A DNA stretch of 32,150 nt from Actinomycetes bacterium. GTDB taxonomy: Bacteria > Actinomycetota > Actinomycetes > Mycobacteriales > Mycobacteriaceae. This document shows, piece by piece, positions 9,401 to 18,625 of the stretch; position 1 is the stretch's first letter; each line of letters begins with the position of its first letter. The stretch lies in NCBI GenBank assembly GCA_022601275.1, contig JAHZIT010000009.1, forward strand, positions 1-32,150, given 5' to 3'. Both the position numbers and the translations under genes were made by a program. The notes under the pieces are model-generated. The model worked only from the letters and a program-made list of their open reading frames with translations. It did no database searches and had not been told where the DNA came from.

Positions 9401-9632
9401 CGAAGCCAACTCGCCGGTGATGGACTACCTCGGCGGCGGCCCGCTGGGCATCACAGAATTGCTGCTGCGCTCCACCACCGTTGCCACCTATCTGAAGTAC
9501 GACTGGCTGCGGGACTGGGGCGCGCTGCAGCAGCTCACGCCCTACTACTCGGACGCCACACCGGCTCGCTTGGATCTCGGTTCCGCGACGCGTAGCGGAT
9601 TATGGAGCCCGGCGCCGCTCCGTCTGAGCTAA
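6408..9632 (+). CDS. embC: Arabinosyltransferase EmbC (lipoarabinomannan synthesis)
   Basis: GT-C membrane arabinosyltransferase that extends the arabinan of lipoarabinomannan using DPA. From GTG 6408 it is 1074 aa (M. tuberculosis about 1094), starting [16 protein letters not shown]; longer frames upstream overlap aftA. The first helix is followed by the conserved LLPVNQTT. The catalytic loop has [20 protein letters not shown] with Asp271/Asp272, then about a dozen helices, with [11 protein letters not shown] in the middle. The C-terminal carbohydrate-binding region has [22 protein letters not shown] and ends [11 protein letters not shown]. EmbC identity rests on first place in the C-A-B order and on [13 protein letters not shown]. 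A short Thr/Gly/Glu-rich insert (nt about 8665-8850, imperfect 18-bp repeats) lies before the C-terminal domain. Confidence 0.95.
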   Translation: [1074 protein letters not shown]

Positions 9633-9639
9633 CGTCGCA

Positions 9640-9645
9640 TAGCAT
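9640..9645 (+). promoter_or_regulatory. Candidate -10 (TAGCAT) for leaderless embA transcript
   Basis: TAGCAT lies in the 21-nt embC-embA gap and ends 8 nt before the embA GTG at 9654, occupying -14 to -9. In M. tuberculosis, ethambutol-resistance mutations cluster at about -8 to -16 of embA (established knowledge), which is the same window. This supports a real embAB promoter here. Confidence 0.5.
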
Positions 9646-9653
9646 CGAACCTC

Positions 9654-12600
9654 GTGCCTGACCGGACAACCCGCCTCATCGCGATCGTCGCGGTTGTCGC
9701 CGGGCTGCTGGGAATGGCGCTGTGCGCGATGGCTCCGCTGCTCCCGGTCAACCAGACGACCGCGACCATTCAGTGGCCGCAGACGGTCGACAGCGACGGC
9801 AATATCGCAAGCGTCACCGCACCGTTGGTGTCGGGTGCTCCCAAATCGCTCGACGTCGCCATCCCCTGCCAGGCCGTGGCCACCTTGCCTGCCGACGGCG
9901 GACTGGTGTTCTCAACGATCCCGCCGGGCGGCATCGACGCCGGCAGCAACGGACTGTTCGTGCGCGCCTACGCGGACAACGTCGTCGTCGCGTTCCGCGA
10001 TTCGGTCGCCGCGGTAGCCCCCCGCGACGCGGTGGAGGATGGGGCCTGCAGCGAAGTCCGGCTGTGGGCCAATGTCGGTGAGGTCGGCGCCGACTTCGTC
10101 GGAATTCCCGGCGCCGTAGGAACTCTCCCCGCCGAGAACCGGCCGCAGGTTGCGGGACTCTTCACTGAACTCGAGGTGCCCGCCAACAGCGGCGTTTCGG
10201 CCACGGTCGACGTCGACACCCGGTTCATCACGGCCCCCACGACCCTCAAGCTCGCCGTGATGATCCTCGGTGTCGCCTGCGTGGTGGCCTCGATCCTCGC
10301 CCTGGCACTGCTGGACCGCACCTCGGCCAGGCGGTGGGTCCGAGGTCGACGCCGCCGAGTGGGCCTGTCGACTTGGCTCGCCGATACCGCCGTGATCGGC
10401 ACGCTGCTGCTGTGGCATCTGGTCGGCGCCCAGTCGTCGGACGACGGTTACAACCTCACCATCGCCCGGGTTTCCGGGGACGCCGGCTACATCGCCAACT
10501 ACTACCGATTCTTCGGCGCGACGGAGGCGCCGTTCGACTGGTACCAGAGCGTCCTGGCCCAACTGGCTTCCATCAGCACCGCAGGCATCTGGATGCGCCT
10601 GCCTGCCACCGCGGCCGCCATCGGCACCTGGCTGATCCTGAGCCGGTGGGTACTGCCACGCCTGGGCCGCAATCTGGTCCGCAACCCGATAGCGGTGTGG
10701 ACGGCAGCGGCGGTGTTCCTGTCCGCATGGCTGCCGTTCAACAACGGCCTGCGACCTGAACCCCTGATCGCCTTCGGCGTGCTCGCGGTGTGGATGCTGG
10801 TGGAAAAGACGGTGGGGTCTCGTCGGTTGGCTCCGGCTGCGGTCGCGATCGTCGTCGCGGTGTTCTGCGTGACCCTTGCACCGCAGGGGATGGTCGCGTT
10901 GGCGCCGCTGCTGGTCGCTGCGCGCGCCATCACACGCGTCGTCAAGGAAAACGCCGCCGCTCAACGGCCGGGCTATGGACTCGCAACCCAGCTGGCCCCC
11001 CTCGCCGCCGCCGCATCACTGGTGTTCGTCGTCGTGTTCCGCGATCAGACGCTGGCCACGGTGGCTGAGTCGGCCCGGATCAAGTACGTCGTCGGTCCGA
11101 CGATCCCCTGGTACCAGGAGTTCCTGCGCTACTACTTCTTGACCGTCGAGGACAGCGTGGACGCATCGCTGACCCGCCGCTTCTCCATGCTGATCCTGTT
11201 GCTGTGCCTGTTCGGTCTGCTCATCGTGTTGTTGCGCAAAGGCACGGTGCCTGGCGCCGTGAACGCGCCCGTGTGGCGGCTGACCGGCACGACGGCGCTG
11301 GGCCTGCTGCTCTTGACGTTCACCCCGACCAAGTGGACCGCACAGTTCGGCGTGTTCGCAGGCCTGGCCGGCGCCCTTGGCGCGGTCACCGCGTTCGCAT
11401 TCGCCCGGGTCGGGTTGCACAGCCGACGCAATCTGGCCCTCTACGTCACCGCCCTGCTATTCGTCCTGGCCGAGTCGACCGCTGGTATCAACGGCTGGTT
11501 CTACGTCGCCAACTACGGTGTCCCGTGGTTCGACAAGCAGCCCGTCATCTTCGGCCAGCCCGTCACCACGATCTTCCTGGTCATGGCGATCGCCTGCGGC
11601 CTGCTCGCCGCCTGGCTGCATTTCCGGATCGACTACGCCGGGCACACTCAGGTCGCCGACACCAGACGGAATCGGGTACTGGCCTCCACCCCGCTGCTCG
11701 TGGTGGCCGCCATCATGGTGGTGCTCGAGGTGGGTTCGATGGTGAAGGCCACTGCCGGCCGCTACCCCGTGTACACGAACGGCGCGGCCAACCTGTCAGC
11801 ACTGCGATCCGCCCTGACCGGATCTTCGCCACCCAGCTGCGCGATGGCCGACGCCGTTCTTGTCGAAACGGACACCAACGCCGGGATGCTGCAACCGGTG
11901 CCGGGTCAGCGCTACGGAAAGTACGGGCCTCTCGGCGGCGAGAACCCGATCGGCTTCACGCCCAACGGGGTCAGCGACACCCTGGAACCCGCCGAACCGG
12001 TGGCGGCCAACCCGGGGTTGGCGAACTCCGACGGGGCCGTCGACAAACCGAACATCGGCGTCGGCTACGCGGCGGGTACCGGCGGCGGCTACGGCCCCGA
12101 GGGTGTCAACGGATCACGTGTCTTCCTGCCCTTCGAGCTCGATCCGGACCGCACCCCGGTGATGGGCAGCTACGACGAGAACACCGTCGCCGCCAAGGCC
12201 ACCTCGGTCTGGTACCAGCTGCCGCCACGCAGCGCTGACCGCCCACTGGTGGCCGTCGCCGCCGCGGGGGCAATCTGGTACTTCGAAGAGGACGGCTCGT
12301 TCAACTACGGCCAGTCCCTGAAGCTGCAATGGGGCGTGCACCGTCCCGATGGGTCGTATGAGGCGCTCGATGAAGTCGAACCGATCGACATTTTCCCGCA
12401 GAAGGCGTGGCGAAACCTGCGCTTCCCGTTGGCCTCGGCGCCACCCGAGGCCAACGTGGCCCGGATCGTCGCCGACGACCCGAACCTGTCTGAAGATCAG
12501 TGGTTCGGGTTCACGCCGCCCAGGGTGCCGGTGCTGACCACCGCGCAAGACTTCCTCGGGTCGCAGACCCCGGTGCTGATAGACATCGCCACCGCGGCCA

Positions 12601-12929
12601 ACTTCCCTTGCCAGCGACCCTTCTCCGAACATCTGGGGGTGGCCGAGCTGCCGGAGTATCGAATACTGCCCAACTTCGAGCAGGTGGTGTCTTCGTCGAA
12701 CCAGTGGCAGTCAGCCGAAGACGGCGGACCCTTCCTGTTCATCCAGGCGTTGCTGCGTACGTCGACCATCCCGACGTATCTCCGGGGCGACTGGTATCGC
12801 GACTGGGGATCGATCGAGCGCTATATCCGAGTGGTGAAGGAGGAACAGGCGCCTGAGGCGATCATCGAGGAGGGGTCGACGCGAGTGTTCGGCTGGAGTC
12901 GTGGCGGACCGATAAGGGCCCTGCCGTGA
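9654..12929 (+). CDS. embA: Arabinosyltransferase EmbA (arabinogalactan synthesis)
   Basis: Second Emb paralogue, 1091 aa from GTG 9654. It works with EmbB to form the branched terminal arabinan of arabinogalactan. The N-terminal helix runs into [15 protein letters not shown]. The catalytic aspartates are in [19 protein letters not shown] (Asp263/Asp264), the [15 protein letters not shown] segment is conserved, and the C-terminal carbohydrate-binding domain contains [22 protein letters not shown]. The ending [15 protein letters not shown] is EmbA-like and lacks the SGLWSP ending of EmbC and EmbB. The stop overlaps the embB start by four bases (GTGA), indicating coupled translation of the two partners. 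Confidence 0.95.
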   Translation: MPDRTTRLIAIVAVVAGLLGMALCAMAPLLPVNQTTATIQWPQTVDSDGNIASVTAPLVSGAPKSLDVAIPCQAVATLPADGGLVFSTIPPGGIDAGSNGLFVRAYADNVVVAFRDSVAAVAPRDAVEDGACSEVRLWANVGEVGADFVGIPGAVGTLPAENRPQVAGLFTELEVPANSGVSATVDVDTRFITAPTTLKLAVMILGVACVVASILALALLDRTSARRWVRGRRRRVGLSTWLADTAVIGTLLLWHLVGAQSSDDGYNLTIARVSGDAGYIANYYRFFGATEAPFDWYQSVLAQLASISTAGIWMRLPATAAAIGTWLILSRWVLPRLGRNLVRNPIAVWTAAAVFLSAWLPFNNGLRPEPLIAFGVLAVWMLVEKTVGSRRLAPAAVAIVVAVFCVTLAPQGMVALAPLLVAARAITRVVKENAAAQRPGYGLATQLAPLAAAASLVFVVVFRDQTLATVAESARIKYVVGPTIPWYQEFLRYYFLTVEDSVDASLTRRFSMLILLLCLFGLLIVLLRKGTVPGAVNAPVWRLTGTTALGLLLLTFTPTKWTAQFGVFAGLAGALGAVTAFAFARVGLHSRRNLALYVTALLFVLAESTAGINGWFYVANYGVPWFDKQPVIFGQPVTTIFLVMAIACGLLAAWLHFRIDYAGHTQVADTRRNRVLASTPLLVVAAIMVVLEVGSMVKATAGRYPVYTNGAANLSALRSALTGSSPPSCAMADAVLVETDTNAGMLQPVPGQRYGKYGPLGGENPIGFTPNGVSDTLEPAEPVAANPGLANSDGAVDKPNIGVGYAAGTGGGYGPEGVNGSRVFLPFELDPDRTPVMGSYDENTVAAKATSVWYQLPPRSADRPLVAVAAAGAIWYFEEDGSFNYGQSLKLQWGVHRPDGSYEALDEVEPIDIFPQKAWRNLRFPLASAPPEANVARIVADDPNLSEDQWFGFTPPRVPVLTTAQDFLGSQTPVLIDIATAANFPCQRPFSEHLGVAELPEYRILPNFEQVVSSSNQWQSAEDGGPFLFIQALLRTSTIPTYLRGDWYRDWGSIERYIRVVKEEQAPEAIIEEGSTRVFGWSRGGPIRALP

Positions 12930-13015
12930 ACGGAGAGAACGGCAGCAAAACAACCACAGCCGTGAACGGAGAGAACGGCAGCAAAACAAGCCCTGCCGTG
13001 AACGGAGAGAACGGC
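12918..13015 (+). repeat. 36-bp tandem repeat at the embA/embB junction
   Basis: The segment starting GCCGTGAACGGAGAGAACGG occurs at 12923, 12959 and 12995. Copies 1 and 2 match perfectly over 31 bp and copy 3 over 21 bp. Each copy carries an in-frame GTG and a GGAGAG purine run, so the duplication multiplies start codon and ribosome-binding-like sequence as well as coding sequence. Confidence 0.92.
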
Positions 13016-16000
13016 TTCAGGGTGGCCAGGTGGGTCGCCACTATCGCCGGCCTACTCGGCTTTGTTCTTTCGGTAGCCACGCCGCTGTTACCGGTCACGC
13101 AGACCACTGCGACGCTGAACTGGCCCCAAGGGGGACAACTCGAGAACGTCACCGCACCACTGATCTCACAGGCGCCGGTGAGCCTGACTGCCACGGTGCC
13201 CTGCGCCGTTATCGGCTCGTTGCCCGCCGAGGGTGGACTGGTCTTGGGCACCGCGCCATCGGAGGGCCGGGACGCGGCACTGAACGCGATGCTGGTCAAC
13301 GTCACGAAGTCGCGCGTCGACGTCATCGTGCGCAACGTCGTGGTGGCCACTGTGAAACGCGACCGCGTCGTCGGAAACGGGGCCGGGCCCGGTTGTTCCA
13401 GCATCGACATCACCTCGTCGCTGGATGGGACCTTCGCCGACTTCGTCGGCCTGACCCAGGATTCCGGCTCGGATGCCGGAAAGCCGCAGCGCACCGGATT
13501 CGACGACCCTAATCTGCGGCCCGCCATCGTAGGAGTGTTCACCGACCTGACCGGGCCCGCTCCCCCGGGCATGGAGTTCTCCGCGACGATCGATACTCGC
13601 TTCACCACCCACCCCACCGCGTTGAAACTCACGGCGATGCTGCTGGCGATCGTCTCAACAATCGTCGCCCTGCTTGCGTTGTGGCAGCTGGACCGCGCCG
13701 ACGGGCGGCGCATGCACCGGCTCATCCCGTCCCGCTGGCGCACGGCCAGCCCCGTCGACGGCGTCGTCGTCGGCGGGTTCGCGCTCTGGTACGTCATCGG
13801 CGCGAACTCCTCCGATGACGGCTACATCCTCGGAATGGCTCGGGTTGCAGATCAAGCCGGCTACATGTCGAACTACTTCCGGTGGTTCGGCAGCCCGGAG
13901 GACCCGTTCGGCTGGTACTACAACCTGCTCGCATTGATGACCCAGGTCAGCGATGCCAGCATCTGGATCCGGTTGCCCGACCTGATCTGCGCGCTGGTGT
14001 GCTGGCTGCTGCTGTCCCGCGAAGTGCTGCCCCGACTGGGCCCTGCCGTGTCGAGCAGCCGCGCGGCGATGTGGGCCGCCGGACTGGTGTTACTCGGGGC
14101 GTGGATGCCGTTCAACAATGGGCTCCGCCCGGAAGGCCAGATTGCCACCGGTGCGCTGATCACCTACGTGCTGATCGAGCGGGCCATCACCTCGGGCCGG
14201 CTCACACCCGCGGCCTTGGCGATCACCTCGGCGGCGTTCACGCTCGGTATCCAGCCCACCGGGTTGATCGCGGTCGCCGCTCTGGTGGCCGGGGGTCGCC
14301 CCATCCTGCGAATCCTGATGCGCCGACGGCAGCTGTTCGGCACCTGGCCGCTGGTGGCGCCGTTGCTGGCCGCGGGCACCATCGTTCTCACGGTTGTGTT
14401 CGCTGACCAGACGCTGGCGACGGTGTTGGAAGCCACCAGGATTCGCACTGAGGTCGGCCCCAGCCAGGAATGGTTCACCGAGATCCTGCGCTACTACTAC
14501 CTGATACTGCCCACCACCGACGCCGCGATCTCCCGCCGGTTCGCGTTCCTGTTCACCGTCTTGTGCCTGTTCCCGTCGCTGTTCATGATGTTGCGGCGCA
14601 AGCGGATTCCCGGTGTGGCCCGGGGTCCGGCCTGGCGACTGATGGGCGTCATCTTCGCCACGATCTTCTTCCTGATGTTCACCCCCACCAAATGGATCCA
14701 CCATTTCGGTTTGTTCGCCGCTGTCGGCGCCGCGATGGCAGCGCTGGCAACCGTCTTGATGTCGCCGCTGGTGTTGCGCTCGGCACGCAATCGAATGGTG
14801 TTTCTATCCTTCGTGTTCTTCGTGCTGGCCATGTGCTTCGCATCGACGAACGGCTGGTGGTACGTCTCGAACTTCGGCGTGCCGTACAACAATTCGGTAC
14901 CCAAGCTCGGCGGAGTGACGGTCAGCACGGTATTTCTGGCACTGTTCGCGATCACTGCGCTGTGGGCGTTCTGGCTGCATGTCACCTCCCGAACCGAGTC
15001 GCGGGTCGTCGACAGGCTCACCGCAGCGCCGATACCGATCGCCGCGGGCTTCATGGTCGTCCTGTTCATGGCCTCGCTGGCGGTGGGCATGGTGCGCCAG
15101 TACCCCACCTACTCCAACGGTTGGGCCAATATTCGCTCCCTTGCCGGGGGTTGCGGCATGGCCGATGACGTGCTCGTCGAGCCCGACGCCAACGCGGGCT
15201 TCCTGCGACCGCTGTCCGCCGGCCCTGACCAATCCCCCTGGGGTCCGCTGGGGCCGCTGGGCGGAATCGGACCGGTGGGCTTCTCGCCCAACGGCGTTCC
15301 CGATCGAATCATCGCCGAAGCCATCCGCATCAACAACCCGCAGCCGGGAACCGATGCCGACTGGTATCAATCCAAGAAGCGGTCCCGCAAGGGTGTCAAC
15401 GGATCCACCGTGCCATTGCCCTACGGCCTCGACCCCGCGCGAGTCCCCGTTGCAGGGACGTATTCAACTGAAGCGCAACAGGAGAGCCGGCTGGCCTCGG
15501 CGTGGTACGAGTTGCCGGCCGCCGATGACGCGCACCCACTGCTGACGATCACCGCGGCCGGAACGATCGCGGGTGACAGCGTCTCCGAGGGCCTGGTCTC
15601 CGGCCAGACGGTGGAGCTCGAATACGCGCTTCCCGGACCCGGCGGAGCTCCCGAGCCCGCCGGCCGGGTCAGCCCATTCGACGTCGGGCCGACACCCTCG
15701 TGGCGCAACCTTCGCTATCCACGCGCGCAGATTCCCGCCGACGCGATCGCGGTTCGGGTAATCGCCGAAGACCTGTCGCTGAACCAGGGCGACTGGGTCG
15801 CCATCACACCGCCACGGGTGCCGGAGCTGCGTTCGGTCCAGGAGTACATCGGATCTGAACAGCCGGTGCTGATGGATTGGGCGGTCGGACTGGCGTTCCC
15901 CTGCCAGCAGCCGATGCTGCACGCCAACGGAGTCACCGACATCCCCCGGTATCGCATCTCACCGGACTACTACGCCAAGCTCCAGAGCACCGACACGTGG

Positions 16001-16213
16001 CAGGACGGGGTAAACGGCGGGCTACTGGGCATTACCGACCTACTTCTGAAGGCTTCGGTGATGCCGACCTACCTGTCACACGACTGGGGTCAGGACTGGG
16101 GTTCGTTGCGCCGCTTCGACACCATCGTCGATGCACAGGAGGCCGAGATCGACCTGGGCTCTGCCACCCGTTCGGGGCTCTGGTCCCCCGGCCCGATCCG
16201 AATCGGTCCGTGA
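12926..16213 (+). CDS. embB: Arabinosyltransferase EmbB (ethambutol target)
   Basis: Third Emb paralogue, 1095 aa from GTG 12926. It forms the arabinogalactan arabinosyltransferase with EmbA and is the main ethambutol target. The catalytic loop is [19 protein letters not shown] (Asp297/Asp298). Met304 corresponds to M. tuberculosis Met306, the commonest ethambutol-resistance position, and is unmutated here. [11 protein letters not shown] and the C-terminal [22 protein letters not shown]...[14 protein letters not shown] are intact. The first 30 residues are odd: they consist of a repeated NGENGSKT unit read from 36-bp duplications that begin at the embA stop. In-frame GTG codons at 12926, 12962, 12998 and 13022 could all start the protein; the family-conserved part begins at [12 protein letters not shown] just after the last. 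Confidence 0.95.
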   Translation: MNGENGSKTTTAVNGENGSKTSPAVNGENGFRVARWVATIAGLLGFVLSVATPLLPVTQTTATLNWPQGGQLENVTAPLISQAPVSLTATVPCAVIGSLPAEGGLVLGTAPSEGRDAALNAMLVNVTKSRVDVIVRNVVVATVKRDRVVGNGAGPGCSSIDITSSLDGTFADFVGLTQDSGSDAGKPQRTGFDDPNLRPAIVGVFTDLTGPAPPGMEFSATIDTRFTTHPTALKLTAMLLAIVSTIVALLALWQLDRADGRRMHRLIPSRWRTASPVDGVVVGGFALWYVIGANSSDDGYILGMARVADQAGYMSNYFRWFGSPEDPFGWYYNLLALMTQVSDASIWIRLPDLICALVCWLLLSREVLPRLGPAVSSSRAAMWAAGLVLLGAWMPFNNGLRPEGQIATGALITYVLIERAITSGRLTPAALAITSAAFTLGIQPTGLIAVAALVAGGRPILRILMRRRQLFGTWPLVAPLLAAGTIVLTVVFADQTLATVLEATRIRTEVGPSQEWFTEILRYYYLILPTTDAAISRRFAFLFTVLCLFPSLFMMLRRKRIPGVARGPAWRLMGVIFATIFFLMFTPTKWIHHFGLFAAVGAAMAALATVLMSPLVLRSARNRMVFLSFVFFVLAMCFASTNGWWYVSNFGVPYNNSVPKLGGVTVSTVFLALFAITALWAFWLHVTSRTESRVVDRLTAAPIPIAAGFMVVLFMASLAVGMVRQYPTYSNGWANIRSLAGGCGMADDVLVEPDANAGFLRPLSAGPDQSPWGPLGPLGGIGPVGFSPNGVPDRIIAEAIRINNPQPGTDADWYQSKKRSRKGVNGSTVPLPYGLDPARVPVAGTYSTEAQQESRLASAWYELPAADDAHPLLTITAAGTIAGDSVSEGLVSGQTVELEYALPGPGGAPEPAGRVSPFDVGPTPSWRNLRYPRAQIPADAIAVRVIAEDLSLNQGDWVAITPPRVPELRSVQEYIGSEQPVLMDWAVGLAFPCQQPMLHANGVTDIPRYRISPDYYAKLQSTDTWQDGVNGGLLGITDLLLKASVMPTYLSHDWGQDWGSLRRFDTIVDAQEAEIDLGSATRSGLWSPGPIRIGP

Positions 16214-16221
16214 CCGGCGGG

Positions 16222-16275
16222 ATCCCCGCTGCGCACCGGCCAAGAAACCCAGGCACCGGCCCGCGCAGCGGGGAT
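16222..16275. terminator. Hairpin between convergent embB and lipase genes
   Basis: ATCCCCGCTGCGC (16222-16234) and GCGCAGCGGGGAT (16263-16275) are perfect inverted copies: a 13-bp GC-rich stem with a 28-nt loop. It lies 8 nt after the embB stop and 16 nt after the end of the convergent lipase gene, so it could stop transcription both ways. There is no U-run, which is common for mycobacterial terminators. Confidence 0.7.
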
Positions 16276-16291
16276 GATGACGCCGTTGCGA

Positions 16292-17425
16292 CTATGCGAT
16301 CGGCGCGATTCGCTGGACGAACGGCAGCGTCGCGGGGAAGGCGATGAAGGGAATGTCGAGGTGGCTGTACTGGGGATAGGTGTGGTGCTCGACCTGGGTT
16401 CCCGCGGATCGCAGGTCGTCAGCCAAGCGTGTGATGGTGCCTGGAACACAGAACTCATCCCTGCCGCCCTCGGCGAGCAGTACCGGCCGGTCGAGCAGGC
16501 CGCGAGGCACTTCCAGGTCGCTGAAGTCCAAAGTGGCGGCCAGGCGCCGGCTGGCGTCACTGTCGGTCTTTTCGCCGGGGACCAGGGCGAACAGCGGCTT
16601 TCCCGCGAGCGGCGCGAACGTGTCCATGACCGTTCCCGGCTCCAAGATGAAGCTGGTGCGCCACGCGTCGAGGAGGGTGCGGCCGTCTTCGTTGAGCAAC
16701 TGTTCCACGTCTAGTGATGGGTCGCGGTAGCTGACGGCGTGCAGAACGGCCGGGGTGAGAACCCTTCCGAGTTCGGTGGTGTCAGCCAGCAGCGTTGGCC
16801 ACTCGGTCGGCGGCGCGGTGGCCACGGCGCCCCGGTAATCGAGTTCGGGGGCAATGGTTGTGGCGTATGCCGCGGAGAACATGGCCGCCTGCCCGCCTTC
16901 GGATTGACCCATGGCGACCCACACGTTCGACAGCTCGCTAGATACTTGCATGCCGGCGGTGACGGCGTGAGTCTGACTGTGCGCGAGGCTTTTCCCGTGG
17001 CAATACGGGTGTGGCCCTGCCGTGCCGAGGCCTTCGTAGTCGGTGCAGACAGCGGCGTATCCCACGGCCAGGAACGTGGACACTTCACCCAGGATCGGGT
17101 AGCCGAGCACTCGCGCGTTCGGGTTCAGCGACGGAGCGGCGGCGGCGGTGATGCCGGTGGTGCCGTGTGCGTAGGAGATCACCGGCCGACCGTTGGAAGC
17201 GGGGGCACCGTCGGCAGGCAGGAACACCAGACCGCTGACGGCGACTTTGTTGCCGTCGTGACCGGTGCTCACGTACAGCATCCGCCAGCCTTGGGATGCG
17301 ACGGGGATCAATTCGGCGTCGGTAAGCGGCTCGCTGCGCAGCAGGTGGCCGTTGTCGTAGTCCGTCAGGTCGGCGGTCCATTCGTAGAAGTCATTCGCGG
17401 GGGCGAACGGGGAAACGCTGGTCAT
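16292..17425 (-). CDS. Secretory-lipase-family (LIP) alpha/beta hydrolase
   Basis: Predicted esterase or lipase of 377 aa. The nucleophile elbow is GQSEGG (Ser175), the acid residue is likely in GGRDEF and the histidine in YSHLDI near the C-terminus. The SYAHGTTG segment fits an oxyanion-loop region. No signal peptide is seen despite the family name, so it is probably cytosolic; the substrate is unknown. The ATG at 17425 is chosen because AGGAGG sits 5 nt upstream; a longer frame to 17515 would run through the operators. It is divergent from tetR, and its expression is probably controlled by that regulator. It is not part of the conserved arabinan/mycolate cluster and looks like a local insertion between embB and the accD4 side. 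Confidence 0.82.
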   Translation of the reverse strand: MTSVSPFAPANDFYEWTADLTDYDNGHLLRSEPLTDAELIPVASQGWRMLYVSTGHDGNKVAVSGLVFLPADGAPASNGRPVISYAHGTTGITAAAAPSLNPNARVLGYPILGEVSTFLAVGYAAVCTDYEGLGTAGPHPYCHGKSLAHSQTHAVTAGMQVSSELSNVWVAMGQSEGGQAAMFSAAYATTIAPELDYRGAVATAPPTEWPTLLADTTELGRVLTPAVLHAVSYRDPSLDVEQLLNEDGRTLLDAWRTSFILEPGTVMDTFAPLAGKPLFALVPGEKTDSDASRRLAATLDFSDLEVPRGLLDRPVLLAEGGRDEFCVPGTITRLADDLRSAGTQVEHHTYPQYSHLDIPFIAFPATLPFVQRIAPIA

Positions 17426-17452
17426 GATGTCCTCCTGGGATCTCTGATTAGT

Positions 17453-17468
17453 TATACCACTCGGTAGA
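17453..17468. promoter_or_regulatory. TetR operator-like palindrome 1 (lipase-proximal)
   Basis: TATACC-ACTC-GGTAGA is a near-perfect inverted repeat lying 28 nt upstream of the lipase ATG. It shares the TATACC-N4-GGTA core and the xxTC centre with the second site, whose start is 36 bp away. On the lipase strand it contains a TATAAC-like -10, so binding would block that promoter. Confidence 0.65.
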
Positions 17469-17488
17469 GCAATAACTTCAGTTGTTGT

Positions 17489-17504
17489 TATACCATTCGG
17501 TATA
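17489..17504. promoter_or_regulatory. TetR operator-like palindrome 2 (tetR-proximal)
   Basis: TATACC-ATTC-GGTATA has perfect 6-bp arms. It lies 37 nt before the tetR ATG and overlaps a plausible tetR -10 (TATATC at 17501). Two similar palindromes in a divergent promoter region is the standard layout for a TetR repressor controlling itself and its neighbour. Confidence 0.72.
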
Positions 17505-17541
17505 TCTACTGTCAACGGCCGGCGGAGAGACGAGAGAAACC

Positions 17542-18159
17542 ATGACCAACACAGGCGACGGTGAACGCGTGGACGGCCGCAGGCTGCGCTACCAGAATCG
17601 ACGCGGTGAGATCCTGGACGCCGTCATCGCCCACGTACTCGACCATGGGATCGGCACCATGTCGTTTCGCACACTGGCAGCGGCGGTCGGCGTGTCACAT
17701 GTCACGCTGCACCACCACTTCGGCACCAAAGATGAACTCTTGGTAGAGATCTTCGACGAGATCGGCAAGCGGCAACCGATCCCCGATCAGCTCAGCAACG
17801 ACGACATCGAGGTACTCGTACGCCAGCTCTGGCACCTGTGGACTCAGCCGGAGGGAGCTCGTCAGTTCCGGTTGCTCTTCGAGGCCTACGGCCAGGCGCT
17901 GCGCAATCCAGAGGAACACCGCGCTCTGCTCAACAACATCGTCACGAGGTGGATTGAGGTCATCCGGCGCCTCGCCCTTCAGGCCGGGTGTCCCCGCTGC
18001 GACGCCGACGACTTCGCCACTGTGCTGGTTGCTCAACTTCGGGGTCTGCAACTCGACCTACTCGCCACCGACGATCACGACCGCGTGAACTCCGCGCTCG
18101 ACAACGTCATCGACGACATCCGCGATCAACGCACCCGTTGGAACAACCCGAAAACCTGA
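17542..18159 (+). CDS. TetR-family transcriptional regulator
   Basis: Protein of 205 aa with an N-terminal TetR helix-turn-helix at about residues 15-65. The segment MSFRTLAAAVGVSHVTLHHHF followed by GTKDELLVEIF is the typical recognition helix and post-HTH stretch. The rest is a helical ligand-binding domain with no family that I can name. ATG 17542 is chosen because GGAGAG/GAGAG purine runs precede it and the HTH is then at the usual position; an earlier in-frame opening overlaps the operator. It is divergent from the lipase and likely represses it and itself through the two palindromes. A lipid- or ester-derived inducer is inference only. The stop is 10 nt from the convergent RDD gene. Confidence 0.9.
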   Translation: MTNTGDGERVDGRRLRYQNRRGEILDAVIAHVLDHGIGTMSFRTLAAAVGVSHVTLHHHFGTKDELLVEIFDEIGKRQPIPDQLSNDDIEVLVRQLWHLWTQPEGARQFRLLFEAYGQALRNPEEHRALLNNIVTRWIEVIRRLALQAGCPRCDADDFATVLVAQLRGLQLDLLATDDHDRVNSALDNVIDDIRDQRTRWNNPKT

Positions 18160-18169
18160 AGGCTGTCGC

Positions 18170-18625
18170 TCAACGCTGGCGCACGTAGACGACCCGGCTG
18201 CCGAACACAATGTCCTGCAACGACCTTCGGCGTCGGTCCACAGCCACCCAGGCCAGCCCCACGGGGAAGAATACGCACGCGCCGCCGCGCAGCAACGCGA
18301 TCGCAGGTCTCAGCCGGGCCGAGCGCCGCCCGACCACCTGGAGGCCCATCGCCGCCGCCCCGGCGGTACAGCCCGAGACCGACCAGCAGCCGGCGAGATA
18401 GAGCACCGCGACGCCGAATATCACCACGCCGGTGAACACCAGATCAAGGGCGGGGAACCGCAACGAGCCGGGGTTGAGGGCCAGCATGGTGAGCACCAAC
18501 CCGAGGTAGAGAAATGCCAGCATCACGCCGACGACGCACAAGTCGATCAGCGCGGCGACACCGCGGCTGACCACGCCCGCCGCACGAGCCGCCGGCAGCA
18601 CGTCGCTGTCATCGCGGCTGTTCAT
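18170..18625 (-). CDS. Small RDD-family membrane protein
   Basis: Protein of 151 aa with three hydrophobic segments: LIDLCVVGVMLAFLYLGLVL, LVFTGVVIFGVAVLYLAGC, and a C-terminal CVFFPVGLAWVAV. The Arg-Asp pattern of the RDD family is visible (SRGVAALID), as is the terminal SLQDIVFGSRVVY, where the conserved Asp sits. The function of most RDD proteins is unknown; transport or membrane-assembly roles are suggested for some. The ATG at 18625 is chosen as the first Met before the RDD core. It overlaps the upstream gene by 17 nt, so the two are almost certainly cotranslated. Confidence 0.78.
   Translation of the reverse strand: MNSRDDSDVLPAARAAGVVSRGVAALIDLCVVGVMLAFLYLGLVLTMLALNPGSLRFPALDLVFTGVVIFGVAVLYLAGCWSVSGCTAGAAAMGLQVVGRRSARLRPAIALLRGGACVFFPVGLAWVAVDRRRRSLQDIVFGSRVVYVRQR

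Noticed and set aside
9912..10964. Open frame (350 codons) on the - strand opposite embA
   Set aside because: Antisense shadow of the conserved EmbA catalytic region with no motif of its own.
12862..13797. Open frame (311 codons) on the - strand across the embA/embB junction
   Set aside because: Its repeated LLPFSPFTA segments are just the 36-bp DNA repeat read backwards; EmbB explains the region.
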